Below, in pieces: positions 54,154 through 63,031 of a DNA stretch of 64,000 bases (positions are counted from its first letter, which is position 1; each line of letters begins with the position of its first letter). The notes beneath the pieces are model-generated. The model did not search any database. It worked only from the letters and a program-made list of their open reading frames with translations, and was not told the DNA's origin. The position numbers and the translations under genes were made by a program. Source of the DNA: Flavilitoribacter nigricans DSM 23189 = NBRC 102662 (GTDB lineage Bacteria; Bacteroidota; Bacteroidia; Chitinophagales; Saprospiraceae); NCBI RefSeq assembly GCF_002646595.1, contig NZ_PDUD01000037.1:1-64000 (forward strand), in the 5' to 3' direction.

Positions 54154-57100
54154 ATGGAACAATTATATCTACTTTACAAAAAGCAGCTTATCGCTGTCCT
54201 CGTCATCCTGACCACCCTGGGCGGGATACCGGCACTCAATGCTCAGAGCCGGGTTACTTCGGCTGATCTGATCGGGAGTACCACGAACTGGCCCAATAAC
54301 GATCCGGCCCAGCTGACCAATGCCTTTGACGGTAATTATGAGACCTTCGTGGACGGATGGGAGAACTGGGGCTTTGTCGGTTACGATATGGGGGAAGGTA
54401 CCGAGGAGGTGATCGCTTCCTGGAAATTCGCTCCGCGCCAGGGATTTGCCGGCCGCTTAAACGGCTCTCAGTTGCGGGCATCAAACAGCTCCAATTTCCT
54501 CAACGATTATGTAGTGCTGGATACCATTACGATGGACCCGGTGGATACTATCTTGACGGAAGTTACCTTGGATGCCGGCGAATCCTATCGCTACATCTAT
54601 TGGTTCGGCGGCGGCGGCACCTATTCCAACATTGCGGAACTCCAGTTCCTAAATGCCGACGGAGACCCCTTGTCCGGCACCCCGATCGGACAGGAAGGCG
54701 GCTCCCAGTGGTGTGCGGAATGCACCTACGACAAAGCCTTCGACGGCGATCTGAATACCTACGTAGAAGGACCGCAAACGATCGGTTTTGTCGGATACGA
54801 TTTTGGTCCTGCCGGCCAATCGGTCATCGGCTGGGGCTACGCTCCCCGCCAGGGATTTGCTAATCGTCTGAGTGACGGCCAGGGCTATAATACGGAGTTG
54901 CGCGGATCCAATGATCCGGACTATCTGAATAATTACACCGTGCTATCGACCATTACGGAGACACCGGCGGAAAATGTGATCACCCAATCTCCCATTGCCG
55001 GAGATAACGGCCCCTGGCGCTACATCTATTGGAGTGGCGGTGTTGCTTCTTACGGGAATATTGCCGAACTGGAATTATACACCAACGAGCTCAGCTCCGA
55101 TAATTTGATCGGTAGTACCACGAACTGGCCCAATAACGAACCGGCCCAGCTAACCAATGCCTTCGATAATAATTTCGAGACCTTCGTAGACGGATGGGAG
55201 AATTGGGGTTTTGTGGGTTACGATCTCGGTGAAGGTACTGATGCAACGATCGCTTCCTGGAAATTTGCTCCGCGCAGCGGCTTTGCCGGTCGACTGAACG
55301 GAACGCAATTACGGGGCTCGAACAGCTCGAACTTCCTCAATGAATTTGTGGTCCTGGATACCATCACTACGGATCCGGTGGATAGCGTTCTGACCGAAGT
55401 GATGATCAACGCAAGTGAATCGTATCGCTACATCTACTGGTTTGGCGGTGGCGGCACTTATTCCAATGTTGCGGAACTTCAGTTCCTGGATGCCGGCGGC
55501 AATCCGCTGGGCGGTACGCCGATCGGGCACGAAGGTGGCTCCCAGTGGTGTGCGGAATGCACTTATGACAAAGCTCTTGACGGCGATCTGGATACGTATG
55601 TGGAAGGACCCCAAACCATAGGTTTTGTCGGATATGATTTTGGTCCGGATGGACAGTCTGTTTCCGCGTGGGGGTATGCGCCCCGTCCGGGTTGGGCCTG
55701 GCGCCTGAGTGATGGCCAGGGCTATAATACGGAGTTGCGTGGTTCTAATGATCCGGATTACCTGAATAATTATACGGTACTGTCCACAATTACCGAAACG
55801 CCGCCGGAAAATGTGTTGACCGAGGCCAATATTGCGGAAAACAACGGTCCCTGGCGCTATATCTACTGGAGTGGGGGAGTGGCTTCTTATGGTAATATTG
55901 CGGAATTGAAACTGTATTCCGGAGCCATCAATGTAGCTCCTACCGTTATGATAACGTCCAGTGTAAACGGGCCGACAACGGTTTCACCCATCCCGGTAAC
56001 CATCACTTTCAGTGAAACTGTCTTGGGTTTTGAATTGTCGGATATCACCGTCGGTAACGGTGTTGCTGACAACCTGCAGGAGGTTACTGCCGGACTGGTC
56101 TGGACCGCGGACATTATTCCCGATGGAGAAGGTATTGTGACCGTAGATGTTGCTGCGGATGTAGTGGTCGATGCCGGTGGTAAGGGCAATAATGCGGCGC
56201 TCCAATTCAGTGTCTTCTTTAATGCCAGCACGGAAGATCCGATCACTTCTGCCGACCTCATCGGTAGTACGACCAATTGGCCCAACAATGATCCGGCGGA
56301 TCTGACCAAGGCTTTCGACGGTGATTTTGATTCCTTTATCGATACCTGGGAAAACTGGGGTTTTGTAGGTTACGATTTCGGGGAAGGCACCGGGGTCGAG
56401 GTAGCTTACTGGAAATATGCTCCCCGTACCGGATATGCCGACCGGATGAATGGCTCGGAATTACGGGCTTCCAACAGCGCTGATTTCCTTAACGATTATG
56501 TGCGCCTGGATTCTATCGGAGTTATTCCGGTGGAAGGTGTCCTGACGCAGGATACGATCAACTCCACTACCGCTTATCGCTATGTCTACTGGTTTGGCGG
56601 TGGCGGTACCTTCTCCAATATTGCGGAACTGCAGTTCCTCGATGCGGACGGCAATCCGCTGATCGGCACCCAGATCGGGCAGGAAGGCGCCTCCGTATGG
56701 TGCGCTGAATGTACTTATGACAAAGCTTTCGACGGCGATATTGAGACCTACGTGGAAGGACCGCAAACCATCGGTTTTGTCGGATACGATTTTGGAGCTA
56801 AAAAAGGAGCCACCTTAAAGTCCTGGAAATACGCACCGCGTCCGGGTTGGGCCCAGCGTCTGAGTGACGGTCAGGGTTCTAATTCAGAATTGCGCGGCTC
56901 CAATGACCCGAATTACCTGAACAATTACACCGTACTCTATACTGTAACCGAAACGCCGCCCGCCTATGCGCTGACGACCGGCCAGATCACCGACGATACA
57001 CCCTATCGCTACGTATACTGGGCCGGCGGCCCTGCTTCTTACGGTAATATTGCTGAGCTGGAATTGTTTGGAGCCGTGGTGGATAATGACCTGCCTCCGA

Positions 57101-57927
57101 CCATTCAGTTGTCATCCGTGGTCAACGGTGCGACCAATATGAATCCGTTCCCGCTAACGATCGCTTTCAGCGAAAATGTTGCGGATTTTACCATGGAAGA
57201 TATTACAGTGACTAACGGAGTGGTTTACACCCTGGAGGAAATAACACCGGGCAAGGTCTGGACAGCTTACATTATACCCCTGGCGGACGGAACGGTTACG
57301 GTCGATATTGCCGAAGGTGTGGTAATGGATACCGACGGTAACGGCAATAAGCAGGCTACCTCATTTAGCATTGTTTACGATAGCCAGGCACCGACGGTGG
57401 CCTTGACTTCCGAGGTGGGCGAAATGACCGATGTTTCACCCATTCTGCTGACGATCACATTCAGTGAAAGTGTTAGCGGTTTCGGCCTGGAAGATATCGT
57501 AGTGACCAACGCTACCACGGATAGCCTGCAGGAAGTTAGCGCCGGAACCGTTTGGACCGTACAACTGATACCGGTCGAACAGGGAACCGTAACGGTGGAT
57601 ATCCCGGAAAACGCCGCCGTGGACGTAGCTGCTAACGGCAACGGTGCGGCCGCGCAATTCAGTGTGGTCTACGATGGGGTAGTAGGTGTTGATGAAACCC
57701 TGAGACAAGAGGTGAAGATCTGGCCGAACCCGGTCCGGGATCGGTTGTGGATCTCAGCGGAAGGTTTTGACTGGATTGAGCTCTATACGGTACTGGGACA
57801 GCCCCTGCAAAGGTTCAGGGGGCAGTCCAATATGAGCGTCGATGTGAGTGGGTTTAGCCGCGGTATCTACCTGGTGAAGTTCATTTACAAAAACTCCTTC
57901 TTTACCGAAAAGATCATCATTAAATAA
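54154..57927 (+). CDS. Repeat-built discoidin-like surface protein with T9SS domain
   Basis: 1257 residues. Signal peptide to ~31 (GGIPALNAQS). Then three copies of a ~280-residue pair of discoidin-like modules start at residues ~37, ~315 and ~700 (DLIGSTTNWPNND... ENWGFVGYD... WCAECTYDKAFDGD... TYVEGPQTIGFVGYDFG... ELRGSNDPDYLNNYTVL... YIYWSGG). An Ig-like domain (~592-692) separates copies 2 and 3; two more (~977-1176) follow; a type A sorting domain ends it (IWPNPVRDRLWIS). There is no catalytic signature. It probably binds a glycan or the cell's substrate at the surface. It lies between the two GH27 genes, and its modules recur in the GH30-like enzyme. Confidence 0.82.
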   Translation: MEQLYLLYKKQLIAVLVILTTLGGIPALNAQSRVTSADLIGSTTNWPNNDPAQLTNAFDGNYETFVDGWENWGFVGYDMGEGTEEVIASWKFAPRQGFAGRLNGSQLRASNSSNFLNDYVVLDTITMDPVDTILTEVTLDAGESYRYIYWFGGGGTYSNIAELQFLNADGDPLSGTPIGQEGGSQWCAECTYDKAFDGDLNTYVEGPQTIGFVGYDFGPAGQSVIGWGYAPRQGFANRLSDGQGYNTELRGSNDPDYLNNYTVLSTITETPAENVITQSPIAGDNGPWRYIYWSGGVASYGNIAELELYTNELSSDNLIGSTTNWPNNEPAQLTNAFDNNFETFVDGWENWGFVGYDLGEGTDATIASWKFAPRSGFAGRLNGTQLRGSNSSNFLNEFVVLDTITTDPVDSVLTEVMINASESYRYIYWFGGGGTYSNVAELQFLDAGGNPLGGTPIGHEGGSQWCAECTYDKALDGDLDTYVEGPQTIGFVGYDFGPDGQSVSAWGYAPRPGWAWRLSDGQGYNTELRGSNDPDYLNNYTVLSTITETPPENVLTEANIAENNGPWRYIYWSGGVASYGNIAELKLYSGAINVAPTVMITSSVNGPTTVSPIPVTITFSETVLGFELSDITVGNGVADNLQEVTAGLVWTADIIPDGEGIVTVDVAADVVVDAGGKGNNAALQFSVFFNASTEDPITSADLIGSTTNWPNNDPADLTKAFDGDFDSFIDTWENWGFVGYDFGEGTGVEVAYWKYAPRTGYADRMNGSELRASNSADFLNDYVRLDSIGVIPVEGVLTQDTINSTTAYRYVYWFGGGGTFSNIAELQFLDADGNPLIGTQIGQEGASVWCAECTYDKAFDGDIETYVEGPQTIGFVGYDFGAKKGATLKSWKYAPRPGWAQRLSDGQGSNSELRGSNDPNYLNNYTVLYTVTETPPAYALTTGQITDDTPYRYVYWAGGPASYGNIAELELFGAVVDNDLPPTIQLSSVVNGATNMNPFPLTIAFSENVADFTMEDITVTNGVVYTLEEITPGKVWTAYIIPLADGTVTVDIAEGVVMDTDGNGNKQATSFSIVYDSQAPTVALTSEVGEMTDVSPILLTITFSESVSGFGLEDIVVTNATTDSLQEVSAGTVWTVQLIPVEQGTVTVDIPENAAVDVAANGNGAAAQFSVVYDGVVGVDETLRQEVKIWPNPVRDRLWISAEGFDWIELYTVLGQPLQRFRGQSNMSVDVSGFSRGIYLVKFIYKNSFFTEKIIIK
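54262..57070 (+). repeat. Three intragenic ~0.8-kb repeats
   Basis: Copies begin at about 54262, 55099 and 56251. The first two are close at the DNA level (e.g. AGTACCACGAACTGGCCCAA in both), while the third is more diverged. The first two are adjacent and collinear, so unequal recombination could change the number of modules. Confidence 0.7.
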
Positions 57928-57935
57928 TTGAGGGC

Positions 57936-57967
57936 TCCGTGAAATGCCCGTCCGGCCATTTCACGGA
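57936..57967. terminator. Hairpin after the repeat protein gene
   Basis: TCCGTGAAATG (57936-57946) pairs exactly with CATTTCACGGA (57957-57967), with a 10-nt C/G-rich loop, 9 bp after the stop. A weak T-rich tract (GACTTTTGAGTCTTT) follows. Confidence 0.6.
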
Positions 57968-58085
57968 CCTGACTTTTGAGTCTTTGGATCGCTGAGCGCT
58001 CTGCGACACGAGCCGTCCTGTACCTTGCATGAATGTCCTAATGACCAATGGATCGGGGAATTCACCGTTTAGAAAAAAAACTGTT

Positions 58086-60674
58086 ATGACCAGGCAAGCC
58101 TTTCTCCTTATTCCTCTGTCCATCGTTTTGCTGCTGCAACTGCAGGCGCAAACCGGAAGCGAACTGCCCTTTCAGACCTGGGCCAAAACGCCACCCATGG
58201 GCTGGAACAGCTGGGATTGTTTTGGTCCGTCCGTAACCGAATCGGAAGTAAAGGCCAATGCCGACTACATGGCCGCGAACCTGAAAGAACACGGTTGGGA
58301 ATACATAGTGGTCGACATTCGCTGGTATGTCGACAACCAAACTTCAGGGCATTACAATCCCCTGGAAAATTCCACCTTCATTTACGATGAATACGGCCGA
58401 CTGACGCCTTCACCCACCCGCTTTCCTTCGGCGGCAAACGGTCGGGGTTTCCAACCCCTGGCGGACTATATCCACGATCTGGGACTTAAATTTGGCATCC
58501 ACATCATGCGGGGGGTGCCCAAAGTGGCGATCAACCATAAATTGCCGATCAAGGATGGAAACGGCAAAACGGCCGCGGATATCTACTCTACGGAACTGGA
58601 ATGTACCTGGCTAAAGGACATGTATACGGTCGACGCCACCAAAGCGGGCGCACAGGAATATTACAACTCCATTATGGAGCTATACGCTTCCTGGGGCGTG
58701 GATTTCATCAAGGTCGACGATCTCTCCCGTCCTTACCACCAGGCGGAAATTGAAATGATCCGCAAGGCGATCGACCGGACCGGTCGGCCCATGGTCCTCA
58801 GCATGTCTCCCGGCGCAACCCCGCCGGGTAAGCACGAACACGCTAAAGATCACGCCAATATGTGGCGGACGGTCGATGATTTCTGGGACAACTGGAGCCA
58901 GCTCAGCTACCAGTTTGGGGTATGCGCGGAATGGGCGCCCTACATTGCCCCGGGAGCCTGGCCGGACGCGGATATGTTGCCCCTGGGGCACATCGCCATC
59001 CGCGGAGAAAGGGGTGTGGACCGTCAGACCAATTTCACCCAAAACGAACAGTATACCCTGATGTCGCTCTGGACCATTTTCAAGTCTCCTTTGATGTTCG
59101 GCGGCCATTTACCGGATAACGATGCTTTCACGAATTCTCTGCTGACGAATAAGGAAGTCCTGGACATGCACGGCACGTCCGTAAACAACCGGCAATGGTT
59201 TAATCGCGATGAGAGCATTGCCTGGACGGCTGATGATCCGACCAACGGCGATAAATACGTCGCTTTGTTTAACCTGAGCGGCAATCAGTTTGTGGACACC
59301 AAAGATCTGCTGTACCGGAGCGGGCCGATCTCTACTTTAACGGATGGCTACGGTACCGCCATTGATATTCCCATTCCCGTCGGGAGCAATAGCCTGTTTT
59401 TGATCGCTGATGATGCCGGTGACGGTATTAGCCATGATCATGTAAACTGGATCGATCCGACCATTTATCTGGAGGACGGCACTGCAATTAAACTAACCGA
59501 CCTACACTGGGAATACGCCTCCACCGAATGGAACTTCGTCCAATCGGGCCACAACGTTACCGGAGGCCCCCTGAATATCAAAGGAACCGTATACGACCAT
59601 GGGATCGGCACCCATGCCAAATCGATCATACTCTACGAGATCCCGGAAAATACCGTTCGTTTTACGGCCTTTGCCGGACTGGATAAGGGGGGAACCCGTC
59701 AGGCCGGTACGCCGACGGTAGAATTTATGATCGCTACCCAGGATCCTACCCCGAGGGAAATAGATGTCCGGAAAGCAATAGCCGGTACCGGGCGGATCAG
59801 CCGGACTATGCAAAGGCAGGGAAAAGAGCTCGCCGCGGATATCACCGGTGCCGAAAAATTGTACCTGGTGGTAACGGACGCCGGCGATAATTTCAACTAC
59901 GATCATGGGGATTGGATCAATCCGACAATTTATAAACCGAACGGCGATTCCCTCTTACTGACGGATATCGATTGGGTCAGCGCCGGCAGTGGCTGGGATA
60001 CCGTCAAAAAGAACAAAAGTCTGGACAACAACCCGCTAACCGTCAATGGGGTGGTCTATGACCGGGGTTGGGGCGTCAATTCCTATTCCATTATCGAATT
60101 TGACTTGCCCGCAGGCTATACCCGCTTCGAAGCGTATTGCGGATTTGACGATGATGTGCTGAATGCCCCCAACGGCGTAACGATGGAGTTTATGGTATTT
60201 ACCGAAAGCCCCCATCCGAATACCTCCGTTGCTATACCAGTTGACCTCGCCGAATTAGGATTTACGGGGGACTGCAAGATCCGGGATCTTTGGGCGCAGA
60301 CGGATCTGGGGAACTATACCGGACAGGACTTCGCTCCGAATATCGCTGCTCACGGTGCCGGTCTGTACCGCATTTCTCCGCTGGATCGGCGTGATCAGGC
60401 ACTGGTCACGCTCAGCGGTCCGACGGAAGGAATGACCGACGATGGCTTTGTACTGGACATCCAGGTCGTGGCTGATACCGTAGCTCCAGGCGGCTGGATC
60501 ATGCTTTATCAGGACGATTTGCATGTGGCAACCCTGGAACTGGATGAGGCGGGAAATGCACAGTATACAACTGCCCTACCTGCTTCCGGACCGTGTTCTT
60601 TCGTCGCTAAATACAGCGGTAATGCTCATTACCAGCCTAAAACCTCGGAAACGCTGAAAATAAGTAGGCCTTAA
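58086..60674 (+). CDS. GH27 alpha-galactosidase-like enzyme, second copy, no sorting domain
   Basis: About 862 residues from MTRQAFLLIPLS (ATG at 58086; upstream codons to 58029 precede the signal peptide, which ends LQLQAQ). It is closely similar to the product of 51274 throughout: TPPMGWNSWDCFGPSVTE, DFIKVDDLSRPY with the nucleophile Asp, NMWRTVDDFWDNW with the acid/base Asp, and two NPCBM-like modules (YDHGIGTHAKSIILYEIP; YDRGWGVNSYSIIEFDLP). It ends right after the Ig-like part (SETLKISRP) and lacks the T9SS domain. It should therefore stay periplasmic, while the other copy is exported. A gene duplication followed by loss or gain of the tail is inferred. Confidence 0.88.
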   Translation: MTRQAFLLIPLSIVLLLQLQAQTGSELPFQTWAKTPPMGWNSWDCFGPSVTESEVKANADYMAANLKEHGWEYIVVDIRWYVDNQTSGHYNPLENSTFIYDEYGRLTPSPTRFPSAANGRGFQPLADYIHDLGLKFGIHIMRGVPKVAINHKLPIKDGNGKTAADIYSTELECTWLKDMYTVDATKAGAQEYYNSIMELYASWGVDFIKVDDLSRPYHQAEIEMIRKAIDRTGRPMVLSMSPGATPPGKHEHAKDHANMWRTVDDFWDNWSQLSYQFGVCAEWAPYIAPGAWPDADMLPLGHIAIRGERGVDRQTNFTQNEQYTLMSLWTIFKSPLMFGGHLPDNDAFTNSLLTNKEVLDMHGTSVNNRQWFNRDESIAWTADDPTNGDKYVALFNLSGNQFVDTKDLLYRSGPISTLTDGYGTAIDIPIPVGSNSLFLIADDAGDGISHDHVNWIDPTIYLEDGTAIKLTDLHWEYASTEWNFVQSGHNVTGGPLNIKGTVYDHGIGTHAKSIILYEIPENTVRFTAFAGLDKGGTRQAGTPTVEFMIATQDPTPREIDVRKAIAGTGRISRTMQRQGKELAADITGAEKLYLVVTDAGDNFNYDHGDWINPTIYKPNGDSLLLTDIDWVSAGSGWDTVKKNKSLDNNPLTVNGVVYDRGWGVNSYSIIEFDLPAGYTRFEAYCGFDDDVLNAPNGVTMEFMVFTESPHPNTSVAIPVDLAELGFTGDCKIRDLWAQTDLGNYTGQDFAPNIAAHGAGLYRISPLDRRDQALVTLSGPTEGMTDDGFVLDIQVVADTVAPGGWIMLYQDDLHVATLELDEAGNAQYTTALPASGPCSFVAKYSGNAHYQPKTSETLKISRP

Positions 60675-60783
60675 ATTGAAATTAGGATATTGAAGCAGTG
60701 CCCAACGGCGGCGTATGTTTAGTCTGGTATTCAAAGTATAATTCCCTACTTTTGTTTTGGACCGTGTCAGGACATGTTCTGAA

Positions 60784-61077
60784 ATGAAAAATGCCATCCA
60801 CATCGTTTTACTCCTTTTGCTGGTATTCATTGCCCGGGCACAATACAGTAACCAGGTGCATTTTCGCAATATATCAGTACAGGATGGTCTCTCTTTTCCC
60901 GCTATCAATTGCATCATTCAGGACCAAAGAGGGTTCATGTGGGTAGGTACCGGAGTGGGACTGAATAAATACGACAGTCAAAACTTCAAAGCCTACTACG
61001 CCAATCCGCAGGATCCTCACAGTTTGTCGAATGATAATATTTTGTGCCTGTCGAAGATCCCCGGCATTATCTCCTAA
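60784..61077 (+). pseudogene. Truncated 5' fragment of a second HTCS regulator gene
   Basis: 97 residues. A signal peptide (MKNAIHIVLLLLLVFIARAQ) is followed by the typical HTCS opening: FRNISVQDGLSFPAINCIIQ, DQRGFMWVGTGVGLNKYDSQ, DPHSLSNDNILCL, then an early stop after KIPGIIS. An intact HTCS is ~1300-1400 residues (compare 38882-42979), so more than 90% is missing. No further HTCS sequence appears before the sulfatase gene. This is a deletion remnant, which implies that the GH27/sulfatase end of the locus once had its own regulator. Confidence 0.8.
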
Positions 61078-61153
61078 TCTCCCCATCGGATAATTAGTGG
61101 CTTATCATTTATTCCGGGAGACTGCGTGTCAATTTTTTAACAAAAGCTATCGT

Positions 61154-62854
61154 ATGAGTAGGATCTTCTTTTTGGTGTTAATGACTTTGTTGTTGGCCTG
61201 TGGCCGATCAGCGATTAAAGAGGAGCCGGTACTCCAGGCAACCGGTTTAGCTCATCCACAATTAGGGGAGCCGGTCAATATTCTTTGGCTGGTTGCCGAG
61301 GATATTAGTCCTTATCTGCCGATGTTCGGAGATTCCACCATCGCCACGCCTAATCTCAGCTGGCTGGCTTCGGAAGGGGTGTGTTACGACAATGTATTTG
61401 CCTCCACTCCGGTTTGTGCCCCGGCCCGGGCCGCTATCGCTACCGGTTTGTACGCCAATCGTCTGGGCGCCAATCACATGCGTACCGGCCCCTGGTATTC
61501 CAGCAATGTATCACCGGAGGCCATTGCCATCGCCACCAGAAATTCGCCGGAAGGAATGGTCCCTTACGAAGCGGTTCCCCCGCCCGAAGTGAAAATGCTG
61601 AGTGAATACCTGCGCCGGGTAGGTTACTACTGTACGAATAATGCCAAGGAAGATTACCAGTTTCGCAAGCCGGTCACCGCCTGGGACGAAAGCAGTAATC
61701 GCGCTCACTGGCGCAACGGTCCCAAGGGCCAGCCATTTTTTTCGGTCTTCAATTTCGAAGTTACCCATGAATCCCGGATCTGGTCCAAGGCCAAAGATTC
61801 GCTCTGGGTGGCAGCGGATCAACCCGTGCCCGTTCCACCTTATCTCCCGGATACGGAAATCGGTCGCCAGGATATTCGGCGGATGTATTCCAACATCAAA
61901 GAAATGGATGCCCAGGTAGGGGAGATCCTGCAACAGCTCCGGGACGACGGCTTGTTGGAAAAGACCATTATTGTCTGGTACAGTGATCACGGTGGCCCGC
62001 TGCCTCGCCAGAAGCGGCTATTGTTTGACTCCGGACTGAAGGTACCAATGATCATTCGTTTTCCCGGCCGGCAATTTGCCGGAGAGCGGGATGATCGGCT
62101 CATTAGTTTCGTGGACTTTGCCCCAACGACCTTATCCCTCGCAGGTATAGCGCCACCGGACTATATGGATGGTCAGGCCTTTCTGGGCCACTACGCAGCG
62201 GAAACCGACAGGGCCTATATTTTTGCGGCGGCCGATCGGTTCGGGCCATCCTATGATAATAACCGGGCGGTACGGGACAAGCGCTTCAAGTACATCCGTT
62301 ACTATCATCCCGAGAAGCCGAGATTCTTGCATACGGCCTACCGGGATCAGATGCCGATTATGCAGGAACTTTACCACCTGCGGGATGCAGGGGAGCTAAC
62401 GGCGGCTCAGGCGCTGTGGTTTCGGGAAACCAAACCGGAAGAAGAACTTTTTGACACACAGGCCGATCCCCATGAGATCCATGATCTGGCCGGTGACCCG
62501 GCCTATGCCGAAAAGCTGCAGGAACTACGGGCGGCCTGTGATCAATGGGTAGAAGACATCCAAGATAAAAATCTGATGCTGGAGCCGGAACTGATCCAAC
62601 AATTCTGGCCCGATATGAAGCAGCCGCAGACGGCTGAGCCGATCGTCTCCGCAACCAACGGACTGTTCGAGCTGTCCTGTTCGACTCCCGGGGCCTCCAT
62701 CGGGTATAAATTTCTGGATCCGGGGCAGGAACCCGGCCTCCACAACTGGCGGGTGTATACGGAAGCTTTTGCATTGCCGGAAGGGAAAGAAGTGGTGGTA
62801 GTGGCCCATCGGATTGGGTACAGTGCCAGTGAAATGGTTCGGCGGAGCCAATAG
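61154..62854 (+). CDS. Type I sulfatase lipoprotein with C-terminal hexosaminidase-like domain
   Basis: About 566 residues from MSRIFFLVLMTLLLAC (ATG at 61154; upstream codons to 61097 are rejected as preceding the lipoprotein signal). The sulfatase signature CAPARAAIATG holds the Cys that must become formylglycine (CxPxR). Metal-site pieces NILWLVAEDISPYLP and IIVWYSDHGGPLPRQKRLL are present. Residues ~490-566 look like a chitobiase/hexosaminidase C-terminal module (ISATNG-type FELSCSTPGASIGYKF). The family removes sulfate from polysaccharides, with N-sulfoglucosamine sulfohydrolase-like members closest by pattern. It needs an anaerobic-type or FGE maturase encoded elsewhere. It is followed by a clear terminator. 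Confidence 0.9.
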   Translation: MSRIFFLVLMTLLLACGRSAIKEEPVLQATGLAHPQLGEPVNILWLVAEDISPYLPMFGDSTIATPNLSWLASEGVCYDNVFASTPVCAPARAAIATGLYANRLGANHMRTGPWYSSNVSPEAIAIATRNSPEGMVPYEAVPPPEVKMLSEYLRRVGYYCTNNAKEDYQFRKPVTAWDESSNRAHWRNGPKGQPFFSVFNFEVTHESRIWSKAKDSLWVAADQPVPVPPYLPDTEIGRQDIRRMYSNIKEMDAQVGEILQQLRDDGLLEKTIIVWYSDHGGPLPRQKRLLFDSGLKVPMIIRFPGRQFAGERDDRLISFVDFAPTTLSLAGIAPPDYMDGQAFLGHYAAETDRAYIFAAADRFGPSYDNNRAVRDKRFKYIRYYHPEKPRFLHTAYRDQMPIMQELYHLRDAGELTAAQALWFRETKPEEELFDTQADPHEIHDLAGDPAYAEKLQELRAACDQWVEDIQDKNLMLEPELIQQFWPDMKQPQTAEPIVSATNGLFELSCSTPGASIGYKFLDPGQEPGLHNWRVYTEAFALPEGKEVVVVAHRIGYSASEMVRRSQ

Positions 62855-62929
62855 CAGGGTTTCGGTCAGGGGCTTCGAGCTATCAGGCTGAAGATCTTTA
62901 GTATAAAAAAAACGACCGCCACGGTTGAG

Positions 62930-62971
62930 ATCCCTATTGTTACGTTTTGATACAATAGGGATTTTCTTTTT
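62930..62971 (+). terminator. Rho-independent terminator after the sulfatase
   Basis: ATCCCTATTGT (62930-62940) pairs perfectly with ACAATAGGGAT (62952-62962), 11-nt loop, followed by the T-rich TTTCTTTTT. It is the clearest classical terminator in the window, 76 bp past the sulfatase stop. Confidence 0.8.
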
Positions 62972-62998
62972 CTTGTGATAGTATTTCCTGCTGTTATA

Positions 62999-63006
62999 TA
63001 ATTTTG
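62999..63006 (+). promoter_or_regulatory. Bacteroidota -7 promoter box before the DUF1593 gene
   Basis: TAATTTTG matches TAnnTTTG exactly, 25 bp ahead of the ATG at 63032. The nearest TTG that could act as -33 element (62973-62975) is 23 bp upstream, slightly farther than usual. Confidence 0.35.
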
Positions 63007-63031
63007 ATCTACTACGAAAAACCAAGCTGCC

